DNA of 64,000 bases, taken from positions 32,433 through 96,432 of IMG/VR virus record IMGVR_UViG_3300043468_000365. One strand, 5' to 3'. The notes below the pieces were generated by a model. That model was not told the origin of the DNA. It ran no database searches and worked only from the letters and a program-made list of their open reading frames with translations. Positions within the stretch are counted from its first letter, which is position 1, and each line of letters opens with the position of its first letter. The translations under genes were made by a program, and so were the position numbers. Shown here in pieces: positions 1-7,388 of this stretch. The DNA comes from a virus.

Positions 1-162
1 TGGGAAAAACTAAAATCACTGATTGAGGCAGACTTGTCGTGGATGGTTCATTACTCCCATGACAAGAAGTTTGATAGAACGATGACCGAGAGATATCTCA
101 ACATGATGCGGAATTTGGAGCAGGAAGAAAATGAAAATGACAAAGACGAAACCAGAAAGTGA
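1..162 (+). CDS. C-terminal fragment of an unknown protein
   Basis: Frame 1 is open from the window edge to a TGA at 160-162, giving 53 residues of a hydrophilic, charged C-terminus. The start lies outside the window. It overlaps the next gene by 32 bases, as neighbouring genes here often do. No family recognised. Confidence 0.6.
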   Translation, partial: WEKLKSLIEADLSWMVHYSHDKKFDRTMTERYLNMMRNLEQEENENDKDETRK

Positions 163-415
163 TTTCATTTTTGTAAGACGTGAAAAGCCAAATTTCAATA
201 CTTCGGAACATACTATTATGTTTAGTATCGAAAGAAATAATGAAAAAACGGATTTGACAGATTTAGTTTATCTAACAACTCATGCTAATGGCGTAGAGGA
301 ATGGGTTCATAAAGATACTTATCAATTTTACTATGACCTTATGCATAAGCATGATAATATAAAAGAATGGGTGGGATCCGAAGATCATAAAGATTTTTTG
401 GAAGGATTATCATAA
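131..415 (+). CDS. small unknown protein with EEWV motif
   Basis: 94 residues, no family recognised. Its stop overlaps the start of the acyl-CoA dehydrogenase gene (TAA/ATG share one base), so the two are probably co-translated. The segment NGVEEWVHKDTY near residue 55 resembles DGMEEWVPERQY in the gene on the other side of the dehydrogenase (2096-2317), which suggests two related small proteins flank it. Function unknown. Confidence 0.7.
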   Translation: MKMTKTKPESDFIFVRREKPNFNTSEHTIMFSIERNNEKTDLTDLVYLTTHANGVEEWVHKDTYQFYYDLMHKHDNIKEWVGSEDHKDFLEGLS

Positions 416-2094
416 TGAAATACACAGCACCAGTAGAATCGTCAACGTTTCTTCTTCGTGACGTTCTAAAGTTCGACAATGAACTTACAGAGCCGATTCT
501 AACCGAAGCAGCAAAACTATGCGAAGAAGTTATTGCTCCTACTAATCAAGCAGGAGATTATGGATGTCAACATCATCAATATGTGGCAGAAAAATACTTC
601 GTTCTTGTTCCAGAAGAGTTCCATGAACCTTGGAAGAAATTCAAAGAAGGTGGTTGGCTTGGTTTATCGGTTCCTGAACAATATGGTGGCCAAGGTCTAC
701 CCTATACACTTGCGGCTGCGGTCAACGAGTTTGTATCCTCGTCTAACATGGCTTTCTCTCTTTTTCCTGGCCTTACTCGTGGAAATATTCAAGCACTCCT
801 AGAAGTTGGTTCCGAATATCAGAAAGCAGAGTTCATTCCTAAGATGGTATCTGGTAAATGGACAGGCACCATGAACCTGACAGAACCACATTGTGGAACT
901 GACCTTGGTTTGATTAGAACTAAGGCTGTCCAGGACGATGCTGCCGGTGGATATAGAATCACAGGACAAAAGATTTTCATTTCGTGTGGCGAGCATGATC
1001 TAGCAGATAACATTGTTCATCTTGTTCTGGCACGTATTGAAGATGATCCAGAAGGCGTCAAGGGCATTAGCATGTTTCTTGTGCCGAAGTTTTGGATGGA
1101 CGGTGACGAGAAGATTCGTAACAATGTCTCTTGTGGTTCTATTGAAGAAAAGATGGGCATTCATGGTTCACCTACTTGCGTTATGAACTATGATGGTGCT
1201 ATCGGTATTCTTGTGGGCGAACGCTGCAAAGGTCTAAATGCCATGTTCATTATGATGAATGAGGCACGTCTCGGTGTTGCTGTTCAAGGTCTATCACAAT
1301 CGGAGTTGGCTTATCAAAATGCTCTTGCTTATGCCAAAGATCGTATTCAGAGTGCCAAGATTACAGATCCCAAAGGTAAGTCTGTTGCTATCATAGAACA
1401 TCCTGACGTTCGCCGTATGCTTATGGATATCAAATGTATCAATGAGGCTGGACGACTTCTTGTTCTAGAAGCGGCAATGCTTTGCGATGATAAATCACAA
1501 GAAGCACAGGATCGTCTTGGTCTACTAACTCCAGTTCTCAAAGGTGTTCTAACGGATTATGGTTTTGAGAATGCTGTAAAAGCGCAACAGGTCTTCGGTG
1601 GTCATGGATACATCAAAGAGTGGGGTATGGAACAGATTGTTCGTGACGCTCGTATCTGCCAAATCTATGAAGGTGCCAATGGTATTCAGGCACTAGACTT
1701 GGTTGGTCGTAAGTTGCCAAAGGATATGGGTCGTGCTATTATGACTTTCTTCAATGACAGTGAAGCATTCTTGACCAGTTCTTATGACAAGGACATCAAT
1801 TCAATAGTTCAGCCAGTTACAACTTCTCTAAATGAATTGAAACAGGCCACAGAATGGCTGGTTGCTAATGGTTTGATTAACCCAAACAATGCCGGTTCTG
1901 CATCTTATGACTATATGAAGATGTTTGGTCTTGTGTTACTTGGTATGGCGCATATTCGTATCTGCCTTGCTACTGACGATAAGGACAGACACAATACCGC
2001 AGAATACTTTATGAACCGTATTATTCGTGAAACAAACTTTTTGTTATATCGTATTCGTTGCGGTTCACAGTCGATGATGAAGGCGGAGTTATAA
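415..2094 (+). CDS. acyl-CoA dehydrogenase (FadE/DmdC-like)
   Basis: 559 residues, close to the roughly 590 of the long bacterial acyl-CoA dehydrogenases with an extra N-terminal segment and a C-terminal extension. These FAD enzymes make the alpha,beta double bond of acyl-CoA in beta-oxidation; DmdC is a relative acting on methylmercaptopropionyl-CoA. Visible family features are the middle-domain flavin segment MNLTEPHCGTDLG (153-165), the MGIHGSPT segment (247-254), the C-terminal helical segment QVFGGHGYIKEWGMEQ (392-407) and YEGANGIQ (418-425). Glu419 is at the position of the catalytic base. The ATG overlaps the previous stop. The reading frame is intact and its codon use looks like that of the neighbours, so it is not a recent unadapted import. 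Substrate cannot be read from the sequence. Such a gene is rare in phages. Confidence 0.93.
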   Translation: MKYTAPVESSTFLLRDVLKFDNELTEPILTEAAKLCEEVIAPTNQAGDYGCQHHQYVAEKYFVLVPEEFHEPWKKFKEGGWLGLSVPEQYGGQGLPYTLAAAVNEFVSSSNMAFSLFPGLTRGNIQALLEVGSEYQKAEFIPKMVSGKWTGTMNLTEPHCGTDLGLIRTKAVQDDAAGGYRITGQKIFISCGEHDLADNIVHLVLARIEDDPEGVKGISMFLVPKFWMDGDEKIRNNVSCGSIEEKMGIHGSPTCVMNYDGAIGILVGERCKGLNAMFIMMNEARLGVAVQGLSQSELAYQNALAYAKDRIQSAKITDPKGKSVAIIEHPDVRRMLMDIKCINEAGRLLVLEAAMLCDDKSQEAQDRLGLLTPVLKGVLTDYGFENAVKAQQVFGGHGYIKEWGMEQIVRDARICQIYEGANGIQALDLVGRKLPKDMGRAIMTFFNDSEAFLTSSYDKDINSIVQPVTTSLNELKQATEWLVANGLINPNNAGSASYDYMKMFGLVLLGMAHIRICLATDDKDRHNTAEYFMNRIIRETNFLLYRIRCGSQSMMKAEL

Positions 2095-2095
2095 T

Positions 2096-2317
2096 ATGAG
2101 TAAATCTTGTGATTTTACTATGGTGAGACAAGTAATTGACGAAGATGGAACGGGTTGGGGATTCCAATTCTATAAGAAATCTGCCTTACCTGACCTAACA
2201 GGTTATGTTTGTTTAGGTGTTCGCAAAGATGGTATGGAAGAATGGGTGCCTGAACGGCAATACAAAGGTTGGAAAATAATCTTTGATAAAAATCACGGAA
2301 ATTCTGATGAAGGCTGA
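2096..2317 (+). CDS. small unknown protein with EEWV motif
   Basis: 73 residues starting one base after the dehydrogenase stop, so probably the same transcript. It contains DGMEEWVPERQY, related to the segment in the gene upstream of the dehydrogenase (131-415). No known domain. Confidence 0.7.
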   Translation: MSKSCDFTMVRQVIDEDGTGWGFQFYKKSALPDLTGYVCLGVRKDGMEEWVPERQYKGWKIIFDKNHGNSDEG

Positions 2318-2323
2318 TCTGTA

Positions 2324-2452
2324 ATGTTTTATATTCTTTACATCATAGACAATGAAGGTACAGGATATTTTATGCGTAAGTTTGTAAAAAGACAAAGAGA
2401 TATAAATCCAGCAACATCATATTGGATGGTACCAGGAACATACGAACTATGA
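2324..2452 (+). CDS. micro-protein with WMVPGT tail
   Basis: 42 residues beginning MFYILYIIDNEG and ending YWMVPGTYEL. The tail matches those of several equally tiny genes at 57.9-58.9 kb (YWIVPGTLED, YWVVPGTLEA, IWVVPGTLED), the main support that it is real. The stop overlaps the next start (ATGA). Function unknown. Confidence 0.65.
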   Translation: MFYILYIIDNEGTGYFMRKFVKRQRDINPATSYWMVPGTYEL

Positions 2453-2655
2453 AAAAGATAACAGAACATGTTTACGCTACAGATGATGAAAAATATTTGT
2501 CCGCTAGAATACTAGAAGGCGGTTATATCATAGTCGCAAAACAAACATCGAAATATGATGCTGCTACTGTCGCCGCTAGATTTCAAACCTTAGAAGAAGC
2601 GAAAGATTGGATTATAAAATATGAAACTGAAACCTTGTCCATTTTGTGGAAATGA
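2449..2655 (+). CDS. small unknown protein
   Basis: 68 residues starting at the ATG overlapping the previous stop; an upstream in-frame codon at 2422 is less likely. The pattern of a beta-rich core followed by a helix with FQTLEEAKDWI recalls small phage proteins of unknown role. It overlaps the next gene by 35 bases. Confidence 0.65.
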   Translation: MKKITEHVYATDDEKYLSARILEGGYIIVAKQTSKYDAATVAARFQTLEEAKDWIIKYETETLSILWK

Positions 2656-2995
2656 CGCATTGATAGAGCGATATGGTAATACCAGACAATCTACCAAATA
2701 TTCTTGTACCTATTGTGGTTGTAGATTAGAAACTGGTGAAACGTTCGATCATGGTGCCGCCTGGAACATAAGAGAGAATTATAGTGACGAATCTATAGAA
2801 AATTATGAACGATTTCTTGATGCCGCCCACAAACGATGGGGACGTATTACTATAGATGCGAGTATCGCTAGAACGATGGCTGATTGGATAGAGAAAGGAG
2901 AAAATCTGGATCTGGTTGTAAAATGTGTTCGTGATTTGTGTGATTTAGTTGAATGTGAAGAGAAACAGACTGATGACAGAATACTATTATCCTAA
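2621..2995 (+). CDS. Lar-like zinc-ribbon protein
   Basis: 124 residues. The N-terminus MKLKPCPFCGND followed by SCTYCGC is the double CxxC zinc ribbon found in Lar-type restriction alleviation proteins and related small phage proteins. The rest (from about residue 45) is helical and unassigned. Lar modulates host type I restriction in the Rac prophage; whether this longer protein does so is unknown. Confidence 0.6.
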   Translation: MKLKPCPFCGNDALIERYGNTRQSTKYSCTYCGCRLETGETFDHGAAWNIRENYSDESIENYERFLDAAHKRWGRITIDASIARTMADWIEKGENLDLVVKCVRDLCDLVECEEKQTDDRILLS

Positions 2996-3161
2996 TGAAG
3001 TCAAAATCGTTGTAGAGAATGGTAAGCGAGTTGCTTATCTTAAGGATAACTGGCGAGAGATTAGAGAAAAGAATGAACGCAAAACATCACCAGCGGTGTT
3101 GCGTGATACCAAAGTTCCCTGGTCTTTCTGGAAGCCGCCGAACTACTATTGGGGAGCATAA
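2973..3161 (+). CDS. small unknown protein
   Basis: 62 residues from the ATG at 2973 (MTEYYYPNEVK); a TTG at 2949 would add eight residues. It overlaps the zinc-ribbon gene and ends FWKPPNYYWGA. No family recognised. Confidence 0.6.
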   Translation: MTEYYYPNEVKIVVENGKRVAYLKDNWREIREKNERKTSPAVLRDTKVPWSFWKPPNYYWGA

Positions 3162-3206
3162 GACGATTTTACAGAATGAAAAACGTCCTTGAATGGAAAG
3201 AGACTA

Positions 3207-3512
3207 ATGAGTGAAAAAATATTCTTTGTAACGAGAGACCATGAAGCTGGACCCGGAGAATGGTGCCTTCGATCCACCAGAGTAAGTGGATGGAAGGAAC
3301 ACATAGGACCAAGGACATATGCAATTCTTATTTCTATGATTCTGAACAATAAAGATAAGTATCCAGAACTTGAATCTTTGTTATCTGGTATAGCATATTC
3401 TGAACATGTAAATTTTATACACAAAGATGATATTCCACCACGCAAAGTTCAAGAAGAACTTATCAACGCTATCAACAATATAATTGAGACAAAAGGGACT
3501 AAAGATGTATGA
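3207..3512 (+). CDS. small unknown protein
   Basis: 101 residues. The ATG at 3207 is preceded by GGAAAGAG at good distance and is preferred over a TTG at 3189. The stop overlaps the following ATG. No known domain seen. Confidence 0.7.
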   Translation: MSEKIFFVTRDHEAGPGEWCLRSTRVSGWKEHIGPRTYAILISMILNNKDKYPELESLLSGIAYSEHVNFIHKDDIPPRKVQEELINAINNIIETKGTKDV

Positions 3513-3775
3513 TGAAATCTTTGATGATAATCTCAATGGTGGTATTCCCCACGGTTGCTAGTGCGGCAAATAGTTTCGCACAGCCATATCATTCTTTGAG
3601 CGATGGTTCTCCTTCTTCTACTCCAGCCTATTCATGGAGCAATCCTGGTTGGAGTGAAGGAGCGACTTCTGGATACAATACTGGATATGGTATCGCTAGA
3701 AGCACGGCAGGAAGCGCCGCTGCACCTGGACCCACTCTGCCAGGAAGAATGTTTCAAGAAGAAGTTATAGAGTGA
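3509..3775 (+). CDS. small secreted protein
   Basis: 88 residues with an evident signal peptide (hydrophobic segment to ASAA near residue 20) and a mature part rich in Ser, Gly, Pro and Tyr. It is expected to be exported to the periplasm. It is the last gene before the pmoC control region. No family recognised. Confidence 0.7.
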   Translation: MMKSLMIISMVVFPTVASAANSFAQPYHSLSDGSPSSTPAYSWSNPGWSEGATSGYNTGYGIARSTAGSAAAPGPTLPGRMFQEEVIE

Positions 3776-3844
3776 CGAAAATTGATAGCAGATTGTCTAG
3801 GATTGACTGTTTTCCATCGGCAATCTGTGTCATACTATTGTCAA

Positions 3845-3901
3845 GTGATCAATGAGGATCACTAAATACTTGACCAGGTATCCTATCCTGGATACTGGTC
3901 A
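3845..3901 (+). promoter_or_regulatory. pmoC leader: two hairpins around a CTAAATA motif
   Basis: A perfect 6-bp hairpin (GTGATC..GATCAC, 3845-3862) runs into CTAAATA (3862-3868), the -10-like late motif seen before other late genes. A second, 12-bp hairpin with one bulged G follows (arms 3871-3883 and 3890-3901). If transcription starts just after CTAAATA, the second hairpin lies near the 5' end of the pmoC mRNA, about 12 bases before the AGGAGTG ribosome site. Role in timing or mRNA stability is inferred. Confidence 0.55.
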
Positions 3902-3925
3902 GTAATCAAAAATAGGAGTGATTAT

Positions 3926-4699
3926 ATGAGCGTTGTAAATCGATCAGCTTCGGCTGTGGCTACCGGCGTTGATAGACAGGTCGTTGACCTAAGAGGCATG
4001 TGGATCGGCTTAGCCCTTCTAAATGTTTTCTACCTAATTGTCCGCATCTATGAACAGGTATTCGGCTGGAGAGCTGGACTTGATTCATTCGCACCAGAGT
4101 TCCAGACATACTGGATGTCCATCCTCTGGACAGAAATCCCACTAGAACTAGTTTCAGGTCTTGGTCTTGCAGGTTATCTTTGGAAGACTAGAACCCGCAC
4201 ATGGGCCGCAGTAACTCCACGTGAGGAAATGCGTCGTCTAGTTGTTCTGGTACAGTGGTTGGTTGTTTATGCTGTTGCTATCTATTGGGGAGCAAGTTTC
4301 TTCACCGAACAGGATGGTACATGGCATATGACAGTCATTCGTGATACGGACTTCACTCCGTCTCATATCATTGAGTTCTACATGAGTTATCCAATCTATT
4401 CAATCATCGCAGTTGGTGCGTTCTTCTATGCTCGCACTCGTATCCCTTACTTCGCACAGGGATATAGCCTTGCGTTCCTGATTGTTGCTATTGGTCCATT
4501 CATGATTATTCCAAACGTTGGACTCAATGAGTGGGGTCATACATTCTGGTTTATGGAAGAGCTATTTGTGGCACCGCTACATTGGGGCTTCGTATTCTTT
4601 GGATGGATGGCACTAGGTGTCTTTGGTGTTGTGCTACAGATCCTAGGACGTGTTCATTCTCTAGTTGGTAAGGAAGGCGTCGCTCTCCTAACCGAGTAA
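3926..4699 (+). CDS. pmoC: particulate methane monooxygenase subunit C
   Basis: 257 residues, full length for PmoC, the integral membrane subunit of copper-dependent particulate methane monooxygenase, which oxidises methane to methanol in the intracytoplasmic membranes of methanotrophs. Family blocks include GLDSFAPEFQTYWMS, FTEQDGTWH, RDTDFTPSHIIEF and NVGLNEWGHTFWFMEELF. With an offset of 26 from Methylococcus capsulatus numbering, the CuC ligands are Asp130, His134 and His147, and the CuD ligands are Asn201, His205 and His219; all are present. Hydrophobic helices run through the whole chain. By recollection it is very close to Methylocystis/Methylosinus PmoC, pointing to a type II methanotroph host. 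No pmoA or pmoB lies in the window, so it must assemble with host subunits. It stands alone between its own leader and a terminator. Phage-borne pmoC has been reported from freshwater metagenomes; ammonia monooxygenase AmoC is the alternative family but fits less well. Confidence 0.97.
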   Translation: MSVVNRSASAVATGVDRQVVDLRGMWIGLALLNVFYLIVRIYEQVFGWRAGLDSFAPEFQTYWMSILWTEIPLELVSGLGLAGYLWKTRTRTWAAVTPREEMRRLVVLVQWLVVYAVAIYWGASFFTEQDGTWHMTVIRDTDFTPSHIIEFYMSYPIYSIIAVGAFFYARTRIPYFAQGYSLAFLIVAIGPFMIIPNVGLNEWGHTFWFMEELFVAPLHWGFVFFGWMALGVFGVVLQILGRVHSLVGKEGVALLTE

Positions 4700-4724
4700 G
4701 GTAAATGTAAACGAATGTAAACTG

Positions 4725-4752
4725 GGGTGCGACGTTTTGTCGCACCCTTTTT
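4725..4752 (+). terminator. rho-independent terminator after pmoC
   Basis: Perfect 9-bp stem GGGTGCGAC/GTCGCACCC with loop GTTTT followed by five T. This is one of the recurring GTGCGAC hairpins of the window and ends the pmoC transcript. Confidence 0.85.
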
Positions 4753-4754
4753 GC

Positions 4755-4783
4755 TTGACATAAGGGTTTCTTTATGCTATATT
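4755..4783 (+). promoter_or_regulatory. host-type promoter
   Basis: TTGACA at 4755, 17-base spacer, TATATT at 4778 with an extended TGC before it. It sits directly after the pmoC terminator and drives the 4809 gene. Confidence 0.8.
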
Positions 4784-4808
4784 GATCCTAACGATGAAAG
4801 GATCCTAA

Positions 4809-5054
4809 ATGTCTATATTTGAATGCACCGTAGAATTGACGAAATCCGAGTATGACAACAATAAAAATTTCCATGTTTTTCTTGAAGATGAACAAAAAGA
4901 CAACTACTTAAATCTTCATTCTTTTGATACCGAAGAAGATGCCCATCATTATATGAATGCCTTGCTTGCTTCTAATTTTTTCGATCCCAATCGATATTGC
5001 CTTTATGTTCAAGAAGTCTATTATGACGAAGTTTTTGATATGTGCAAGCGTTGA
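4809..5054 (+). CDS. small unknown acidic protein
   Basis: 81 residues, rich in Asp/Glu and aromatic residues. It is the first gene after a strong promoter, with GAAAGGATCC upstream of the ATG. No family recognised. Its 3' end contains the next promoter. Confidence 0.7.
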   Translation: MSIFECTVELTKSEYDNNKNFHVFLEDEQKDNYLNLHSFDTEEDAHHYMNALLASNFFDPNRYCLYVQEVYYDEVFDMCKR

Positions 5055-5079
5055 CAAAATCATCTCCTTCTGATATAAT
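5051..5079 (+). promoter_or_regulatory. consensus host-type promoter
   Basis: TTGACA (5051-5056), 17-base spacer, TATAAT (5074-5079): a perfect sigma-70 consensus overlapping the end of the previous gene and driving the 5105 operon. Confidence 0.85.
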
Positions 5080-5104
5080 CCCTAAAATAGTAATGGAGAT
5101 TTCT

Positions 5105-5512
5105 ATGCCGCTTCTTCCCGTCTATTATACCACGACCAATCTTCGCAAGCGCAAGCAGACCAAACATGACCGTTCCGAGCATGATGCGTGGTTGGTAAAG
5201 ATGGGTGTTTCGCCCAAGCAGATTAAAGCAAAGAAGACTGCTAACAAGTCTTGGAAATCTGATTATTCTAATTCATTGCAGGTAGATCGTTCTACCAAAC
5301 ACCACGAAAAATCTTTACAAGAGGTGTGTAACGCACCTGCAAATGCCACGGCCAATCGTTCCGTGATGGCTAATCTACATAAAGAAAACGAAGAAACTCG
5401 CAAGGCTATTCTTGATAAAGCCAAGCGTGTTATGCCGCTCTATAACAAGGGCGGGCTTCAGGTTCTGACCGAATCCGATGACCTCAAAGCACTAAACAAG
5501 GTGGTAAGATGA
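5105..5512 (+). CDS. unknown basic phage protein
   Basis: 135 residues starting MPLLPVYYTTTN. The ATG at 5105 is chosen because it lies downstream of the predicted transcription start and about 7 bases from GGAG; longer versions would begin inside the promoter. Basic and Lys-rich (RKRKQTKHDR), suggesting nucleic acid contact, but no domain is recognised. Confidence 0.65.
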   Translation: MPLLPVYYTTTNLRKRKQTKHDRSEHDAWLVKMGVSPKQIKAKKTANKSWKSDYSNSLQVDRSTKHHEKSLQEVCNAPANATANRSVMANLHKENEETRKAILDKAKRVMPLYNKGGLQVLTESDDLKALNKVVR

Positions 5513-5739
5513 CCTATACAACAGTGATCAAGTGTAAAATTATCAAACCATATGTTGAACGTTCGCCGTATAGCGAATTTACATGGCACGTATATAATGT
5601 AAGTGAAGGATATATCGTGGCCTCTACCTATAGTAAGATTATGGCGGAAACCATTCTCTTTGCTATGAAAGATAGTGGTTATTATCCTGATGAATATGCC
5701 ATTACCGAAACTTGGAAAGCACCGGAGCCATTGGTATAA
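5509..5739 (+). CDS. small unknown protein
   Basis: 76 residues, overlapping the previous gene by four bases and the next by one, so translationally coupled. It has a beta-rich start and a helix with YSKIMAETILFAM. No family recognised. Confidence 0.65.
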   Translation: MTYTTVIKCKIIKPYVERSPYSEFTWHVYNVSEGYIVASTYSKIMAETILFAMKDSGYYPDEYAITETWKAPEPLV

Positions 5740-6026
5740 TGACAAAACTATCTAATGAGGAAGTAATCCAAAAGTTGCGTGATGTTGCGGTGGAAGAACC
5801 TTTGCAGGGTTTGATACAGGACGCCGCTGACCGTATGGAACTTATGAGTAAGTTTCTTCGACATAACGTCCTTCCTATGAAACTTGAGGGGGTCTTTTTC
5901 ATTTGCGGTGAAAGCGGTGAGAAAGATAGAAATGGTATTCCTGAACGAATATTCATTTGTCCAGCATATGGTTCGGATGTGACATATACTTTCAGTCGTG
6001 GTAAATCCTCAGCACCGGAGTGGTAA
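5739..6026 (+). CDS. small unknown protein
   Basis: 95 residues from the ATG overlapping the previous stop, with CCGGAG as likely ribosome site; a GTG-type start at 5712 is less likely. The N-terminal helix QGLIQDAADRMELMSKFL resembles small phage proteins with an amphipathic helix. Role unknown. Confidence 0.6.
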   Translation: MTKLSNEEVIQKLRDVAVEEPLQGLIQDAADRMELMSKFLRHNVLPMKLEGVFFICGESGEKDRNGIPERIFICPAYGSDVTYTFSRGKSSAPEW

Positions 6027-6027
6027 G

Positions 6028-6192
6028 ATGATTTGTTTCAATGAACCTTATAGAGAGGGTCGACCTCTGGTATATCGCCGTCATTCTAATATGACATGGC
6101 TCCGCCCATATAATGAAATGATTGTCGGCACATGGTCGGTTCATATCAGACTGGTCAATCAAAGAATGCGTCCTAAGAAGAGGTCTAAATAA
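6028..6192 (+). CDS. small basic unknown protein
   Basis: 54 residues starting MICFNEPYREG and ending in a basic tail (MRPKKRSK). CCGGAG lies before the ATG. No family recognised. Confidence 0.55.
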   Translation: MICFNEPYREGRPLVYRRHSNMTWLRPYNEMIVGTWSVHIRLVNQRMRPKKRSK

Positions 6193-6318
6193 ATGGGTGA
6201 GTATTCATCAATTGGCGAACTAGCAATAAACTGGATCTTTTGGTTTGTTCTAGGCACCTCTGTTTCATTCATTGTAATGGCAGTATTGGATAAGTTCTAT
6301 GACCCAAACAAAGATTAA
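6193..6318 (+). CDS. single-pass membrane micro-protein
   Basis: 41 residues with one hydrophobic segment (WIFWFVLGTSVSFIVMAVL). The ATG follows the previous stop directly and the 3' end overlaps the next gene. Expected in the inner membrane; function unknown. Confidence 0.55.
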   Translation: MGEYSSIGELAINWIFWFVLGTSVSFIVMAVLDKFYDPNKD

Positions 6319-6541
6319 AGACGCATTAAAAATTGTAAATAAAATTCACGAAGAAACGCTAAAGACGCTTGCGGAAAGTGAACGCAAGGAGCGTGATCGT
6401 AAGTTTATGTTGGAGATGGCAGAAGATGTATGGCAAAAATGCAAAGGTATACCCATTCCCAAAGACTACTCGGAGGAGGATCGTTTGTCAATATTTGAGC
6501 GATACTACCACCGAGCCGTTGCCAAGTCGCAAGGTGAATGA
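6299..6541 (+). CDS. small helical unknown protein
   Basis: 80 residues, predicted mostly helical and charged (KIVNKIHEETLKTLAESERK). It overlaps the preceding membrane micro-protein gene by 20 bases. No family recognised. Confidence 0.6.
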   Translation: MTQTKIKDALKIVNKIHEETLKTLAESERKERDRKFMLEMAEDVWQKCKGIPIPKDYSEEDRLSIFERYYHRAVAKSQGE

Positions 6542-6614
6542 TAAGATTTATTGGCCCACAATGTTAGGCATTGTCATTGGTTTGGCATATGTTTCTATAT
6601 TGTTTTTTCTATAA
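6534..6614 (+). CDS. membrane micro-protein (GTG start)
   Basis: 26 residues from a GTG at 6534 overlapping the previous gene, with a single hydrophobic segment (MLGIVIGLAYVSILFFL). Start and reality are uncertain. Confidence 0.35.
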   Translation: MNDKIYWPTMLGIVIGLAYVSILFFL

Positions 6615-6623
6615 GGAGTTACT

Positions 6624-6788
6624 ATGAAAGAGTTGGTCTTTGCTATCATAAGCATTTGTCTAAATACTGGTGAATGCGAAACCCATCAAATGAAGGTAGA
6701 ACCTCGTGTTTGCCAGTTGCATTCTGTCAAGGCTCAAGTTCCTATGGGTGGTGACTGGAAGGATGCTACAGTAAAGTTCAAATGCTAA
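6624..6788 (+). CDS. small cysteine-containing exported protein
   Basis: 54 residues after a strong AAGGAGTT site. A hydrophobic N-terminus (LVFAIISICL) precedes a short mature part with four Cys in total, ending KFKC. Its layout resembles the 60128-60286 protein, which also has a hydrophobic start and paired Cys. Probably exported; function unknown. Confidence 0.6.
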   Translation: MKELVFAIISICLNTGECETHQMKVEPRVCQLHSVKAQVPMGGDWKDATVKFKC

Positions 6789-6800
6789 AAGGAGAAATGT

Positions 6801-7028
6801 ATGCTAGAAGTAAAGACAACGGTTAGTATTGGCGCCATCACAGAGGCTTATTGCCTACTAACTTCTTATCTTCGTGAGGAAGGTAAAGTTCGTTCCTCCT
6901 ATGATAGCGATAAACTACAGAAGGCAGTATTGTTTCTCGCCGAGATTATAAAAGAAGGTGAGTTTGGTATAAATAAGATTTCTATCAATGAAGATATTCC
7001 TGACCATGACGGTACAGGCTTAGCGTAA
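6801..7028 (+). CDS. small unknown protein
   Basis: 75 residues with AAAGGAG upstream. Mostly helical with a Lys/Glu-rich middle. No family recognised. Confidence 0.65.
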   Translation: MLEVKTTVSIGAITEAYCLLTSYLREEGKVRSSYDSDKLQKAVLFLAEIIKEGEFGINKISINEDIPDHDGTGLA

Positions 7029-7043
7029 GAGAAGGTGATTATT

Positions 7044-7283
7044 ATGAAGAAGATTTTGGTTGTTACTGCACTACTATTCAGCACGGCTGCAATGGCCGAT
7101 CCATACGGCACTTATTACAATCCCGTTCAGGATCCACCGTTCACTGGTGACTGGTCAGTTCCTGTTCATCGTGGCATGTATTGTGTCCAGGGAACTTGGC
7201 ATCGTGGTTGGCTTCGTCCTTGGGAAGGTTCTATCGTTATCAAGCCCTCTTGTGGCACCGCAGTCTACCAGATTCCAGGCTAA
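7044..7283 (+). CDS. small secreted protein
   Basis: 79 residues from the ATG at 7044, chosen over a GTG at 7035 because it gives a typical signal peptide (KKILVVTALLFSTAAMA) cut before DPYG. The mature part has two Cys and is rich in Trp, Pro and Gly. It lies directly before the CUA tRNA. Function unknown. Confidence 0.7.
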   Translation: MKKILVVTALLFSTAAMADPYGTYYNPVQDPPFTGDWSVPVHRGMYCVQGTWHRGWLRPWEGSIVIKPSCGTAVYQIPG

Positions 7284-7293
7284 ATAGTTTAGT

Positions 7294-7368
7294 GCCCCTA
7301 TGGCAGAGTGGTTATGCGGTCGTCTCTAAAACGACTTTACGTGGGTTCAAGTCCTACTAGGGGCACCA
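7294..7368 (+). tRNA. tRNA with anticodon CUA (amber suppressor type)
   Basis: A full cloverleaf can be drawn: acceptor GCCCCTA/TAGGGGC, D stem GCA/TGC, anticodon stem GTCGT/ACGAC, T stem GTGGG/CCTAC with loop TTCAAGT, discriminator A and encoded CCA. The anticodon loop is CTCTAAA (7324-7330), so the anticodon is CTA, which reads UAG. It stands about 9 kb from the main array and just before an ORF interrupted by UAG. The amino acid is not predictable from the anticodon. Confidence 0.85.
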
Positions 7369-7388
7369 TTCAACAAAAGGAGAATAAT

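Noticed and set aside
3803-3838. Possible sigma-70 promoter before pmoC (TTGACT and TACTAT)
   Set aside because: The spacing is 24 bases, too long; the CTAAATA motif nearer the gene is a better candidate.
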